Position numbers and translations under genes: made by a program
In this document: positions 44,782 through 53,631 of the stretch, piece after piece
Position numbering within the stretch: position 1 is the stretch's first letter
Layout: each line of letters begins with the position of its first letter
Notes under the pieces: generated by a model
The model's input: the letters and a program-made list of their open reading frames with translations, nothing else
Databases searched by the model: none
What the model was told of the DNA's origin: nothing
Source: Flavobacterium psychrophilum
GTDB taxonomy: Bacteria > Bacteroidota > Bacteroidia > Flavobacteriales > Flavobacteriaceae
Assembly (NCBI GenBank): GCA_945874225.1
Contig: CAMCFT010000002.1
Span: 62,001-126,000, forward strand
Direction of reading: 5' to 3'
DNA: 64,000 nucleotides

Positions 44782-44869
44782 ACCACCCCGCCCTATGGGC
44801 ACCCCTCCATAGGAGGGGAATGCATACAACTTCCCCTCCTTTGGAGTGGTGTCTGAAAGACGGGGTGGT
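44782..44869. repeat. 88-bp inverted-repeat element with inner hairpins
   Basis: Termini ACCACCCCG (44782-44790) and CGGGGTGGT (44861-44869). Inside, CCCCTCC-ATA-GGAGGGG (44802-44818) forms a hairpin, and a second partly degenerate copy lies at about 44832-44850. GC-rich against an AT-rich gap. Confidence 0.6.
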
Positions 44870-44931
44870 CATTATGTGTTTTAATGATAAATTTCCTGTT
44901 GAAAACAAATTGCCTACCCGCTCAGCAAATT

Positions 44932-45034
44932 CTCCGACTTTGAGGATGTGTTGTTCAGTCTTTGACTGAAAAAAAATAAATAGCACAAAACTAAATCGGT
45001 TAAAAACCGAAAGACACTTCCGCAAAGTCGGAGA
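44932..45034. repeat. Inverted-repeat element of about 100 bp
   Basis: Arms 44932-44950 and 45016-45034 match in inverted orientation at 17 of 19 positions. The centre has TTCAGTC-TTT-GACTGAA (44954-44970), and the right arm is itself part of a perfect hairpin TCCGCAAAGTC/GACTTTGCGGA (45020-45044). Confidence 0.55.
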
Positions 45035-45108
45035 CTTTGCGGAGCGAGATCTTCGATTTCAAGAGGGACTTAATCTTGAAAACAAATAACGCAACTGCAA
45101 ATCATAAT

Positions 45109-45140
45109 AAAAGGCGCAAGAACTGAATCTTGCGCCTTTT
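45109..45140. terminator. Terminator hairpin, copy 2 of a repeated sequence
   Basis: AAAAGGCGCAAGA/TCTTGCGCCTTTT; arms and loop are as at 35463-35492 apart from one loop base. Confidence 0.7.
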
Positions 45141-45208
45141 AACTTCTGAATTCTGCCACTTTCTGCAACCTGAACACTGAAAACTGCAACCAAAAACCAA
45201 AAACCCAC

Positions 45209-45227
45209 CTGCTTATCTCTAATAATT
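45209..45227. repeat. Short copy of the guaB 3' end
   Basis: CTGCTTATCTCTAATAATT matches 47501-47519 (end of guaB) at 18 of 19 bases, immediately upstream of psuK. Confidence 0.6.
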
Positions 45228-45231
45228 TACT

Positions 45232-45239
45232 TACATTTG
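45232..45239 (+). promoter_or_regulatory. -7 promoter box of psuK
   Basis: TACATTTG only 4 bases before the ATG at 45244. A transcript starting from this box would have almost no 5' leader. Confidence 0.55.
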
Positions 45240-45243
45240 TTTT

Positions 45244-46176
45244 ATGAATAAATCGGTTTTGTGTATTGGTGCTACTCTGGTGGACGAATTGTATTTCTGT
45301 GAACAGAATTGCATTCCCCATACTTCTAATCCTGCAGCTAAAACTACCAGTATTGGTGGGGTAATCAGCAATATTGCACAGCATTTAGGTTTATTACAAC
45401 TTCATCCTTCACTTATAACTGCCTTAGGAACAGATGCGGAAGCGGACTATATTGCCAAAAGTCTGAACCAAAAAGGCATTACACTGGACCAGTCTGTCCT
45501 TGCGAAGGATACTACCGGAAAATATGTCTCCATCATGAATCCTGACGGAAATCTGGTGGTCGCGGTTTGTCAGGACATCAGTAGCAAATACCTCACTCCT
45601 GCTTTTTTAGAGTCTAAAATCCTCTTTATCAAAGAGTTTGACTTTGTGATTATTGACACCAACATCCCTGCAGCAAGCATTCAGTGGTTGATTGATTTCG
45701 CTAAAACCCACCAACAGAAACTAATCATAGAACCGGTTTCGGTGGCCAAAGCGACTAAATTGGCTGCCCTGAATCTAGAAGGGGTTTTTATGATTACACC
45801 CAATGAAGACGAACTAACAGCCATTGCCAATTTAGATACTACCAATGAATCCGCTTTGGTGCAAAGTTTGTTCCGTCGAGGCGTACAACAGGTCTGGATC
45901 AGAAAAGGAAATCAAGGTTCGGTTATTTGCACTCCCTATCAATCGTTGGCTTTGGGAGTTCCTGAAATTAGCATTAGCGATAGTACAGGCGCGGGAGATG
46001 CTGCTTTAGCGGCTTGGGTTTTTGGTTATCTTAACCACGAAAACGGACAAACTTGTTTGCAATTAGCGCATGCGTTAGCACTGGAAGTTTTACAAATTAA
46101 AGGATCTGTTGTGCAGCACCTCAACAGCGAATATCTATATCGAATTAAAAATACCTATTATAATGAACACCAATAA
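45244..46176 (+). CDS. psuK: PfkB-family kinase, probable pseudouridine kinase (PsuK)
   Basis: 310 aa ribokinase-like sugar kinase. The PfkB C-terminal signature DSTGAGDAALAAW (near 247-259) has the catalytic Asp and anion hole; the N-terminal glycine-rich SIGGVISNIAQHLGLL is the substrate end. Most PfkB kinases cannot be separated by sequence alone, but its stop codon overlaps the start of a pseudouridine-5'-phosphate glycosidase gene, the known partner. It would phosphorylate pseudouridine to the 5'-monophosphate. The pair salvages pseudouridine from RNA turnover. Confidence 0.85.
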   Translation: MNKSVLCIGATLVDELYFCEQNCIPHTSNPAAKTTSIGGVISNIAQHLGLLQLHPSLITALGTDAEADYIAKSLNQKGITLDQSVLAKDTTGKYVSIMNPDGNLVVAVCQDISSKYLTPAFLESKILFIKEFDFVIIDTNIPAASIQWLIDFAKTHQQKLIIEPVSVAKATKLAALNLEGVFMITPNEDELTAIANLDTTNESALVQSLFRRGVQQVWIRKGNQGSVICTPYQSLALGVPEISISDSTGAGDAALAAWVFGYLNHENGQTCLQLAHALALEVLQIKGSVVQHLNSEYLYRIKNTYYNEHQ

Positions 46177-47077
46177 TTTTATCGTCCTGAGTTCCGAAGT
46201 GCAACATGCTTTGGATAACAATTTACCTATTGTAGCGCTTGAATCTACTATCATCTCTCATGGCATGCCTTGGCCACAAAATGCAATCACGGCAAAGTCA
46301 GTAGAGGATGAAGTACGAAAACAAGGGGCTGTTCCGGCTACCATTGCTATCAAAGAAGGAAAATGCCTGGTAGGATTGTCGCCCGCCGATATTGATTATT
46401 TTGCTCAGGCACAAAACGTTTGGAAAGTGAGTTTGAGAGACATGCCTTTTGTTATTGCTCAAAAACTTCCGGGCGCCACTACCGTTGCAGCTACTATGCG
46501 AATTGCAGCTATGGCAGGAATCAAAATATTTGCAACTGGAGGTATTGGTGGTGTACACCGAGGCGCTGAAGAAACGATGGACATCTCTGCTGATTTAACT
46601 GAAATGGGACAAACCAATGTGGCTATTGTTGCTGCAGGGGTGAAATCTATTTTGGATATTGGCCTGACATTGGAATATATGGAAACACTCGGAATTCCTG
46701 TGGTTACTTACGGTCAGGATGAATTTCCTAGTTTTTATTCGTCTAAAAGTGGGTTTGCTTCTCCTTTGCGATTGAATTCTACAACTGCTATTGCCGATGT
46801 ATTGAAAGCCAAATGGGGATTGCAATTGAACGGCTCGGTGTTGATTGCAAACCCAGTGCCTAGTGAGTTTGAAATGAATCAGGAGGCAATAGAACAACAC
46901 ATCCTGAAAGCATTGGAAGCCGCCAAGCAACAAAAAGTAAAAGGAAAAGAGGTAACACCGTTTATATTGAAATACATTGCCAACAATACCCAGGGCGAAA
47001 GCTTGGAAACCAATATAGCTTTGATTAAAAACAATGCGAGACTGGCGGCTCAAATAGCAGTTGCGTTTTTCAGTTAA
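46163..47077 (+). CDS. psuG: Pseudouridine-5'-phosphate glycosidase (PsuG)
   Basis: 304 aa from the ATG at 46163, which overlaps the end of psuK by 14 bases. The family's hallmark N-terminus is seen: VALESTIISHGMPWPQN (catalytic Glu27); also a TIAIKEGKCLVGLS region, a KVSLRDMPFVIAQK region and the glycine-rich ATGGIGGVHRGAEETMDISADL. It breaks pseudouridine 5'-phosphate into uracil and ribose 5-phosphate, reversing the C-C glycosidic bond. Translational coupling with psuK supports the pathway. Confidence 0.95.
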   Translation: MNTNNFIVLSSEVQHALDNNLPIVALESTIISHGMPWPQNAITAKSVEDEVRKQGAVPATIAIKEGKCLVGLSPADIDYFAQAQNVWKVSLRDMPFVIAQKLPGATTVAATMRIAAMAGIKIFATGGIGGVHRGAEETMDISADLTEMGQTNVAIVAAGVKSILDIGLTLEYMETLGIPVVTYGQDEFPSFYSSKSGFASPLRLNSTTAIADVLKAKWGLQLNGSVLIANPVPSEFEMNQEAIEQHILKALEAAKQQKVKGKEVTPFILKYIANNTQGESLETNIALIKNNARLAAQIAVAFFS

Positions 47078-47114
47078 CAAAGCCTGGATAGTGTCTTTTT
47101 ATAACTCCGCTAGA

Positions 47115-47339
47115 TATAGTTATTTTAGGACGAGACATAGAGTATGGATACTATATGGATACTGTATGGATAAAGCAGAGTTGTGGTACCCTAAAATAGT
47201 GACTATAAATAGTTAAAAGGCCCTTTTTTTACAGTAATTCCACCTTTGTCAAAGTTCAAAACTTTGACAAAGATTAATAATTATAGTGGTATAGCTAAAG
47301 CAGTATTTATTTAATAACCTGTATAGTTATTTTAGGACG
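47115..47339. repeat. Direct repeat pair with inverted copy
   Basis: TATAGTTATTTTAGGACG at 47115-47132 and 47322-47339; CCTAAAATAGTGACTATA at 47190-47207 is an inverted variant with three extra bases. The spacing suggests the remnant of a small inserted element. Confidence 0.5.
47244..47272. terminator. Hairpin between psuG and guaB
   Basis: CTTTGTCAAAGT pairs with ACTTTGACAAAG, loop of 5 bases. No strong T run follows, so its role as a terminator is less sure. Confidence 0.45.
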
Positions 47340-47358
47340 GGTCATTCCTATAAAACAA

Positions 47359-47390
47359 AAACAGTAGTAAACTGTTGTTTACTACTGTTT
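47359..47390. terminator. Bidirectional terminator between psuG and guaB
   Basis: AAACAGTAGTAAAC and GTTTACTACTGTTT, a perfect 14-bp stem with a TGTT loop, in the gap between the convergent gene ends. Confidence 0.65.
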
Positions 47391-47504
47391 ATAAATCGGA
47401 TTTTTAACCCATTGGGTGTGATTATTTAAACTTCTATCACCTGCAACCACAAACTAAAAACCACAAAACTGAAATCTGCAATTTGCAATTTGAAACCTGG
47501 CTGC

Positions 47505-48977
47505 TTATCTCGAATAATTCGGAGCTTCTTTAGTAATTGTCACATTATGCGGATGACTTTCGGTGATACCGCTTGCGGTAATACGAACAAAACGGCCTGT
47601 TTCCTGTAAGGTTGGAACATCTTTAGCACCGCAATACCCCATTCCGGCACGAAGTCCGCCAATGAATTGTTGCATACTTTCTTCCAACTCCCCTTTGTAA
47701 GGCACACGACCTACGATTCCTTCGGGAACCAGTTTCTTTACATCGTCTTCCACATCTTGGAAATAACGGTCTTTTGATCCGCCTTCCATCGCTTCAACAG
47801 AACCCATTCCGCGGTACGATTTGAATTTTCTTCCTTCGAAAATAATAGTTTCTCCCGGAGATTCTTTGGTTCCGGCTAAAAGTGATCCTAACATTACACA
47901 ATCAGCACCGGCAGCAATTGCTTTGGGAATATCTCCTGTGTACCGAATTCCACCATCAGCAATTACGGGAACTCCTGTTCCTTTTAAAGCTGCGGCAACT
48001 TCAAGCACTGCAGAAAACTGTGGAAAACCAACACCTGCAATAACACGAGTGGTACAAATAGAACCTGGACCAATTCCTACTTTCACTCCATCAGCACCAT
48101 TTTCTACAAGAAATAAGGCTGCTTCTGGCGTGGCAATATTCCCCACAATAACATCAATTTTTGGAAATTTAGCTTTTATATCTTTCAACACATTGACCAC
48201 TCCCTGAGTATGACCGTGAGCGGTATCAATAATTATGGCATCGACACCCGCTTGTATCAGAGCAGTTGCTCTTTCGAGAGCATCGGCTGTAACGCCAATG
48301 GCTGCAGCAACGCACAAACGTCCGTAAACGTCTTTATTGGCATTGGGTTTTTGAGTTAATTTGGTAATATCTCGAAAAGTGATTAGTCCAACTAGTTTAT
48401 TTTGAGCATTCACCACCGGAAGTTTCTCGATTTTGTATCCTTGTAGAACCACTTCGGCTTGACCTAGAGAAGTTCCTTCGGCAACAGTAACCAAATTCTC
48501 GCTTGTCATTACTTCGATAATGGGTCTGGCATTATTAGTTTCGAAACGCAAATCACGATTGGTAACAATTCCTTTTAGCACTCTGTTTTCGTCCACAATT
48601 GGAATACCGCCAATCCCGTATTCTTTCATTGCTTTTTTGGCATCGGCAACAATAGAATTTAAAGGTAAAGTCACCGGATCGATAATCATTCCTGATTCGG
48701 CACGTTTTACTTTTCGCACCTTAGCCGCTTGTTGTTCAATAGTCATGTTCTTGTGCAAAACGCCAATTCCTCCTTCTTGTGCCATAGCGATTGCCATAGC
48801 GCTTTCGGTAACGGTATCCATAGCAGCAGATGCAATGGGAACATTGAGTGATATATTTCTGGAGAATTTTGATTTGATACTCACTTCGCGAGGAAGTACG
48901 TTAGAGAAATTAGGTACTAATAATACATCATCGTAAGTTAGACCTTCGCCGATAATCTTTGAGTTATGTGCTATCAT
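47505..48977 (-). CDS. guaB: IMP dehydrogenase (GuaB)
   Basis: 490 aa. It oxidises IMP to XMP with NAD, the rate-limiting step of GMP synthesis. Seen: beta/alpha barrel start (GLTYDDVLLVPNFSNVLPREV), a Bateman module of two CBS domains at about 95-210, the active-site loop GPGSICTTRVIAGVG with the catalytic cysteine near 305, and the flap EAMEGGSKDRYFQD and GRVPYKG. Length fits. Promoter box TATATTTG upstream on the minus strand. The last 19 bases around its stop recur upstream of psuK. Confidence 0.97.
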   Translation of the reverse strand: MIAHNSKIIGEGLTYDDVLLVPNFSNVLPREVSIKSKFSRNISLNVPIASAAMDTVTESAMAIAMAQEGGIGVLHKNMTIEQQAAKVRKVKRAESGMIIDPVTLPLNSIVADAKKAMKEYGIGGIPIVDENRVLKGIVTNRDLRFETNNARPIIEVMTSENLVTVAEGTSLGQAEVVLQGYKIEKLPVVNAQNKLVGLITFRDITKLTQKPNANKDVYGRLCVAAAIGVTADALERATALIQAGVDAIIIDTAHGHTQGVVNVLKDIKAKFPKIDVIVGNIATPEAALFLVENGADGVKVGIGPGSICTTRVIAGVGFPQFSAVLEVAAALKGTGVPVIADGGIRYTGDIPKAIAAGADCVMLGSLLAGTKESPGETIIFEGRKFKSYRGMGSVEAMEGGSKDRYFQDVEDDVKKLVPEGIVGRVPYKGELEESMQQFIGGLRAGMGYCGAKDVPTLQETGRFVRITASGITESHPHNVTITKEAPNYSR

Positions 48978-49007
48978 TGCAATTTGAAGTTGTAGTTAAA
49001 TTGCGTG

Positions 49008-49015
49008 CAAATATA
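49008..49015 (-). promoter_or_regulatory. -7 promoter box of guaB
   Basis: TATATTTG on the minus strand, 30 bases before the guaB start codon. Confidence 0.55.
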
Positions 49016-49139
49016 GATAATCTTAAGCAAAACAGCATCATAATTAAGATATAAATGATTAAATTGCAGTGTAAAAAAATTCTGCATTTCAAGCTTGTTT
49101 ACTCATTTTTTAGATTGAAAAAAATTAAAATTTTTTCCA

Positions 49140-51635
49140 ATGACACAATCAAACCATTCATTACAAGGGCTTACCGAAAAAGAAGTAGTCCTTTCAAGAA
49201 AAGAAAACGGCTCCAATTCTCTGGAACATCAGGACAAAAACCATTTTCTTACGTCTTTGATTGAAATGATTAAGGAACCTATGTTTTTATTGCTCTTATT
49301 AGCAACAAGCATCTATTTTATTACAAGTAAATATGCTGACGGAATTTTTATGACAGCAGCAATTATATTAGTCTCCACCATTTCACTTTATCAGGAATCA
49401 AGAAGCAGAAATGCCATTGATTTGCTAAAAAAATTATCGCAACCCAAAAGCAAAGTCATCCGAAACGGTGAAATCATCGAAATTCCCAGTGAAGAAATTG
49501 TTTTGGGCGATTATATCCAAACCGAAGAAGGCACTTTTATTCCAGCCGATGGGATTATCCTTCAATCCAATGATTTTTCAGTAAACGAATCTATTTTAAC
49601 TGGAGAATCTCTTGCCGTTTTTAAAAATGAAAAATCCAAAATCAATCAAATATATCAGGGAACAATAACCGCCAGTGGCTTGGCTATTTGTAAAGTTACT
49701 GCCATTGGAAACCAAACCCAACTTGGGAAAATTGGCAAAAGTTTAGAGTCCATCTCCGAAGAAAAAACACCTTTACAGCTACAAATCGGGAATTTTGTAA
49801 AGAAAATGTCTATAGTGGGTTTAGTGATTTTTAGTGTCGTCTGGGCAATAAATTTTTATAATTCAGGAATATTCTTAGACAGTTTACTAAAAGCACTTAC
49901 TCTTGCAATGAGTATAATCCCCGAGGAAATTCCAGTGGCTTTTACCACCTTTATGGCTTTGGGAGCTTGGCGATTAATGAAAATGGGAATCATCGTGAAG
50001 CAAACTAAAACCGTGGAAACCCTAGGAAGCGCCACCGTAATTTGTACTGATAAAACGGGAACCATTACTGAAAACAAAATGAGTTTGGCTCAATTATACC
50101 TATTTTCCTCAAATGAAATAGTAGATCCAAAAGAAAAATTTAATGCTGATGAACAGGAATTACTTACTATTTCGATGTGGGCAAGCGAACCTATTCCGTT
50201 TGACGGTATGGAAATCGCACTCCACGAAGCCTATTCGAAATTGGATATTGATGATGACCGACCTCATTTTAAATTAATACACGAATATCCTTTGGGTGGC
50301 AACCCTCCTATGATGACGCATATTTTTGGAAACCAAAAAGGAACTAAAATTATCGCTGCCAAAGGCGCACCGGAAGCAATAATCGCAAATTCTAATTTAT
50401 CCATAACAGAAATACAACAAATAAACGATGCCATTGAATCAATGTCCAAGGAAGGTTTCAGGGTTTTGGGAGTGGGTATTTCTGAATTTTCAGGAGATAA
50501 CTATCCAAAAACACAACAGGAATTCTCTTTTGAATTTAAGGGATTAGTTGCTTTTTATGACCCGCCAAAGGAGAACATTAATAAAGTATTCGACACTTTT
50601 TACAAGGCTGGTATTCAGGTGAAAATAATTACGGGAGATAATGCCACAACCACCTCGACTATTGCTAAACAAATAGGCTTTAAAAATCCTGAAAACACCT
50701 TGAATGGTGATGAATTGATGAAAATGGACGAAACTACATTGAAAGCAAAAGTGATGGAAACCACCATTTTCACTAGAATGTTTCCCGAGGCCAAACTCAA
50801 AATCATCCAAGCTTTGAAAGCCAATAACCAAATTGTAGCCATGACCGGAGATGGCGTAAATGATGGTCCTGCTTTGAAATCGGCGCACATTGGGATTGCG
50901 ATGGGTAAAAAAGGAACCGAAATTGCTAAACAAGCGGCAAACCTCATCCTGATTGAAGATGATTTAGCCAAAATGACAGATGCCATAGCAATGGGCCGAA
51001 AAATCTACATCAACCTTAAAAAAGCAATACAATACATCATTTCCATTCATATTCCAATAGTTATGATTGTCTTTATTCCATTAGTTTTAGGATGGATTTA
51101 TCCCAATATCTTTTCGCCAGTACATATTATTTTTCTGGAGATCATTATGGGTCCAACCTGTTCCATAATTTACGAAAATGAACCTATGGAATCGAATTTG
51201 ATGTTACTGAAACCACGTCCTTTTACCAATACTTTTTTTAACCTGAAAGAAATAACAATCAGCATTGTTCAGGGACTGGTAATCACGCTAGGGCTATTAT
51301 TTGTCTACCAATATTGCCTTAGAGAAAATTGCTCGGAAAGCGTTACCCGAACAGTCATTTTTCTGACTTTAATTGCTTCGAATATTTTCTTGACATTGGC
51401 CAATCGTTCTTTCTATTATTCCATATTCACAACCATACGATACAAAAACAATCTGGTTTTGATAATCATAGGAATCACGGTTCTAATTACAAGTTTACTG
51501 CTGTTTGTGCCTGTATTCTCCCATTTCTTTATGTTTGAAACCGTTTCGACTATGCAAATAGGAATGAGTATTTTGGTGGGATTTGTTTCGGTAATGTGGA
51601 TTGAAATTTATAAAGTTTTGAAACGAATAAAATAA
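49140..51635 (+). CDS. Cation-translocating P-type ATPase
   Basis: 831 aa. All P-type landmarks are seen: TGES near 152-155 (actuator), DKTGT at 303-307 with the phosphorylated Asp303, KGAPEA (nucleotide domain) and MTGDGVNDGPALKSA near 569. N-terminal cation_ATPase_N-like segment (LTEKEVVLSRKENGSNSL), then about ten membrane helices. The TM4 motif is PEEIPV rather than the PEGLP of Ca2+ pumps, so the ion (Ca2+, Mn2+ or Na+-like) cannot be fixed. Calcium-type P2A is the nearest class. Stand-alone gene, ends 9 bases before a convergent gene. Confidence 0.9.
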   Translation: MTQSNHSLQGLTEKEVVLSRKENGSNSLEHQDKNHFLTSLIEMIKEPMFLLLLLATSIYFITSKYADGIFMTAAIILVSTISLYQESRSRNAIDLLKKLSQPKSKVIRNGEIIEIPSEEIVLGDYIQTEEGTFIPADGIILQSNDFSVNESILTGESLAVFKNEKSKINQIYQGTITASGLAICKVTAIGNQTQLGKIGKSLESISEEKTPLQLQIGNFVKKMSIVGLVIFSVVWAINFYNSGIFLDSLLKALTLAMSIIPEEIPVAFTTFMALGAWRLMKMGIIVKQTKTVETLGSATVICTDKTGTITENKMSLAQLYLFSSNEIVDPKEKFNADEQELLTISMWASEPIPFDGMEIALHEAYSKLDIDDDRPHFKLIHEYPLGGNPPMMTHIFGNQKGTKIIAAKGAPEAIIANSNLSITEIQQINDAIESMSKEGFRVLGVGISEFSGDNYPKTQQEFSFEFKGLVAFYDPPKENINKVFDTFYKAGIQVKIITGDNATTTSTIAKQIGFKNPENTLNGDELMKMDETTLKAKVMETTIFTRMFPEAKLKIIQALKANNQIVAMTGDGVNDGPALKSAHIGIAMGKKGTEIAKQAANLILIEDDLAKMTDAIAMGRKIYINLKKAIQYIISIHIPIVMIVFIPLVLGWIYPNIFSPVHIIFLEIIMGPTCSIIYENEPMESNLMLLKPRPFTNTFFNLKEITISIVQGLVITLGLLFVYQYCLRENCSESVTRTVIFLTLIASNIFLTLANRSFYYSIFTTIRYKNNLVLIIIGITVLITSLLLFVPVFSHFFMFETVSTMQIGMSILVGFVSVMWIEIYKVLKRIK

Positions 51636-51644
51636 AATCTTGAT

Positions 51645-53036
51645 TTAATCAGGCGTATTTTTATCAGGAAAAATAATATTGAGTCCTAATTGAAAAGATA
51701 AACTATTGGCTTTGGAAACATCCCGATATTCCAAGAGATTGTCCGCAAGGACATAAAAATTAACTTTACCAATTGTGGTTGATACTCCCAAACCAATATT
51801 TTTGGCAGAAAAGGAATCTACAGTATAAGTGGCTTTCATTTCCAATGAATCAAAAATTTGCCGTTTGTAATAAGCAGTCAAAGCCATCAAAGGCATTCGT
51901 GGCGTTGACATCACGAATAATTGTGCTCCAACAAAATTGCGGTATTTAATTTCATTGCCTTCGCAATTGCATTCCGAATTTCTTCCGTCACCAAAAGAAT
52001 ATTGGATTGAAGAATTGAATTTTACAGGTCGCCAAGTTTTATATTTAACACTCAAAGTATCTAAAGATACTGCATCCTTAAATTCTTGCAAAAGGTCCTC
52101 ATTTGAATTTCCTAAAATAAAATCAGGCGTTAGCCCTACGTAATTATAATATCCTTTAAAACTATAACTCCTGACTTCGCTGGTGTGATTTACAAAACCA
52201 ATATCAACTAAACTTGCCGTAAATTGAAGGTTTTTTTGGGGATAATAGGTAAGTCCTAAATCTAAACCCAAGCCTAAATTCCCTCCAAATAAGGTCTTTT
52301 TGATGATATCACTTCCTGCATTTCCATTATAATTATCAGTGTAGTTTGTAAAACCCGAAGTATTGACTAATATGTTTGAAGAAATAACCTGATCATAAAT
52401 AGAATTAGTGCCTAGAATGGTATAAAAATATCCTGAATTCTTTGTTGAAGAAACATTAAAAATACTGGAATAAATTTTTCCTCGAACGCCAAGAATTAAA
52501 TTTTCACTTACATTTTTATGATAACCAATATGAAAAACCGAAAGCAATTCGCCTCTAGCGTTTAAATCACCCAAATCAAAAACCTTTCCTAAATAATCCT
52601 TATTTCCGTCCAAAGCCAATATGGCAAAATCTTTTGGCATATAAGTCAAAACATCTAATTCCTGGTACATTCCAAAAGAGATATATGAGTTTTCCTGCCA
52701 GTCACCAAGCTTGAAACCACCGCTAAAAATTTCTAGTTGTTCATTTATGGAAACCTTGTCATTTCTTGAGGTTGAAAATACAACATTCCTTAATTTGGCA
52801 TTAAAATCCACACCGTTATTGGCAAATAAATCATAAGCAGAAAAACTGCTGGATCCTAAATTTGCGGAAAAACCTGAAAGTAATGGAATGCCAACAAACC
52901 AATTGTATTTAACATCAGCACCGGGATTACTCAACATAGATTGAGGTACTGAAGTAAAGTTATACAAAATTTGCTTGTTTTGAGAAAAGCAATTAATGGC
53001 TGTTGATAGAATAAAAAAAAATATAATTTTTCTCAT
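51645..53036 (-). CDS. DUF5723-type outer-membrane protein
   Basis: 463 aa with signal peptide (MRKIIFFFILSTAINCFSQ). The mature protein opens with NFTSVPQSMLSNPGADVKYNWFVGIPLLSGFSAN and is built of alternating strands ending in a short tail, the pattern of the DUF5723 family of predicted outer-membrane barrels related in shape to PorP/SprF. No catalytic motif. Its start overlaps the stop of the preceding lipoprotein gene by four bases (ATGA), so they form an operon. Confidence 0.72.
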   Translation of the reverse strand: MRKIIFFFILSTAINCFSQNKQILYNFTSVPQSMLSNPGADVKYNWFVGIPLLSGFSANLGSSSFSAYDLFANNGVDFNAKLRNVVFSTSRNDKVSINEQLEIFSGGFKLGDWQENSYISFGMYQELDVLTYMPKDFAILALDGNKDYLGKVFDLGDLNARGELLSVFHIGYHKNVSENLILGVRGKIYSSIFNVSSTKNSGYFYTILGTNSIYDQVISSNILVNTSGFTNYTDNYNGNAGSDIIKKTLFGGNLGLGLDLGLTYYPQKNLQFTASLVDIGFVNHTSEVRSYSFKGYYNYVGLTPDFILGNSNEDLLQEFKDAVSLDTLSVKYKTWRPVKFNSSIQYSFGDGRNSECNCEGNEIKYRNFVGAQLFVMSTPRMPLMALTAYYKRQIFDSLEMKATYTVDSFSAKNIGLGVSTTIGKVNFYVLADNLLEYRDVSKANSLSFQLGLNIIFPDKNTPD

Positions 53037-53572
53037 TCCAATACTAAATAAAGGGTGGCACTGGAACGCAATTTTAAACTTCCTAAACTACTTGCAGTTA
53101 ATGTTGGAACGCCTGATGACATCACAATAGCAAAACCGAGTTTGGAAGTTCTTTTCAAAATAGTAAGATTGGCTCCTTGAAATGTTTCTGTTTTTGGGAC
53201 CAAGTTGGGGACTCCTGTATAAGCAGGAACATCAAAATGAATGGTATATATCGGCTGACTGTTGGCATCCAGCAAATACAATTCGATTTCGAAAGCCCTG
53301 GCTATCGTATTATTAATTTCGAAGAAGAAATCAGCTCTTGTCAGGCTATTATTGAAATACGAATCCTTAAATATATTAAAATCGAGCAAGTCATCAAATG
53401 CAGGTTGTTCCACTCCGCCAATAACAAATTGATTTGCCTGGATATCAAAAGTCGCTAAATTTGCAACAACAACAGGCTCTAGCTTTAAGTCATTAACCTG
53501 ATTAAAGTTTAAATCGCTGGAACACGAAAAAAATAAAATGGAGAGGATAACTATTCCTTTAATTTTATTCAT
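53033..53572 (-). CDS. Lipoprotein, unknown, paired with the DUF5723 gene
   Basis: 179 aa from the ATG at 53572 (MNKIKGIVILSILFFSCSSD), with lipobox LFFSC giving a lipid-anchored Cys. The mature part is a beta-rich sequence (LEPVVVANLATFDIQANQF, AFEIELYLLDANSQPIYTIH) with no named domain. A longer reading upstream of this ATG lacks signal-peptide features. The ATGA overlap with the DUF5723 gene suggests the two proteins act together at the outer membrane. Confidence 0.7.
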   Translation of the reverse strand: MNKIKGIVILSILFFSCSSDLNFNQVNDLKLEPVVVANLATFDIQANQFVIGGVEQPAFDDLLDFNIFKDSYFNNSLTRADFFFEINNTIARAFEIELYLLDANSQPIYTIHFDVPAYTGVPNLVPKTETFQGANLTILKRTSKLGFAIVMSSGVPTLTASSLGSLKLRSSATLYLVLE

Positions 53573-53631
53573 AATATTCAAAGACTGGGGATAACAAAGA
53601 TACAACTAAAGTATTGGAATTTTATTGTTTT

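Larger units (their letters stand above)
44529..45231. other. Repeat-rich gap of about 700 bases
   Basis: No credible gene. It holds an 88-bp inverted-repeat element (44782-44869), a second one (44932-45034), a hairpin terminator (45109-45140), a low-complexity ACTG/AACC tract and a short copy of the guaB 3' end (45209-45227). Confidence 0.65.
47078..47504. other. Gap of about 430 bases between convergent psuG and guaB
   Basis: No gene. It holds a 3 x 11-bp tandem repeat TATGGATACT(A/G) at 47143-47175, an 18-bp direct repeat TATAGTTATTTTAGGACG at 47115-47132 and 47322-47339 (with an inverted variant at 47190-47207), two hairpins (47244-47272, 47359-47390) and a low-complexity ACAAACTAAAAACC-type tract near 47445-47500. 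Confidence 0.65.

Noticed and set aside
44739..44969. 76-aa plus-strand frame in the repeat gap
   Set aside because: Runs through an inverted-repeat element and has no protein-like features.
45244..46176. Generic ribokinase or fructokinase
   Set aside because: The overlapping psuG gene makes pseudouridine kinase far more likely.
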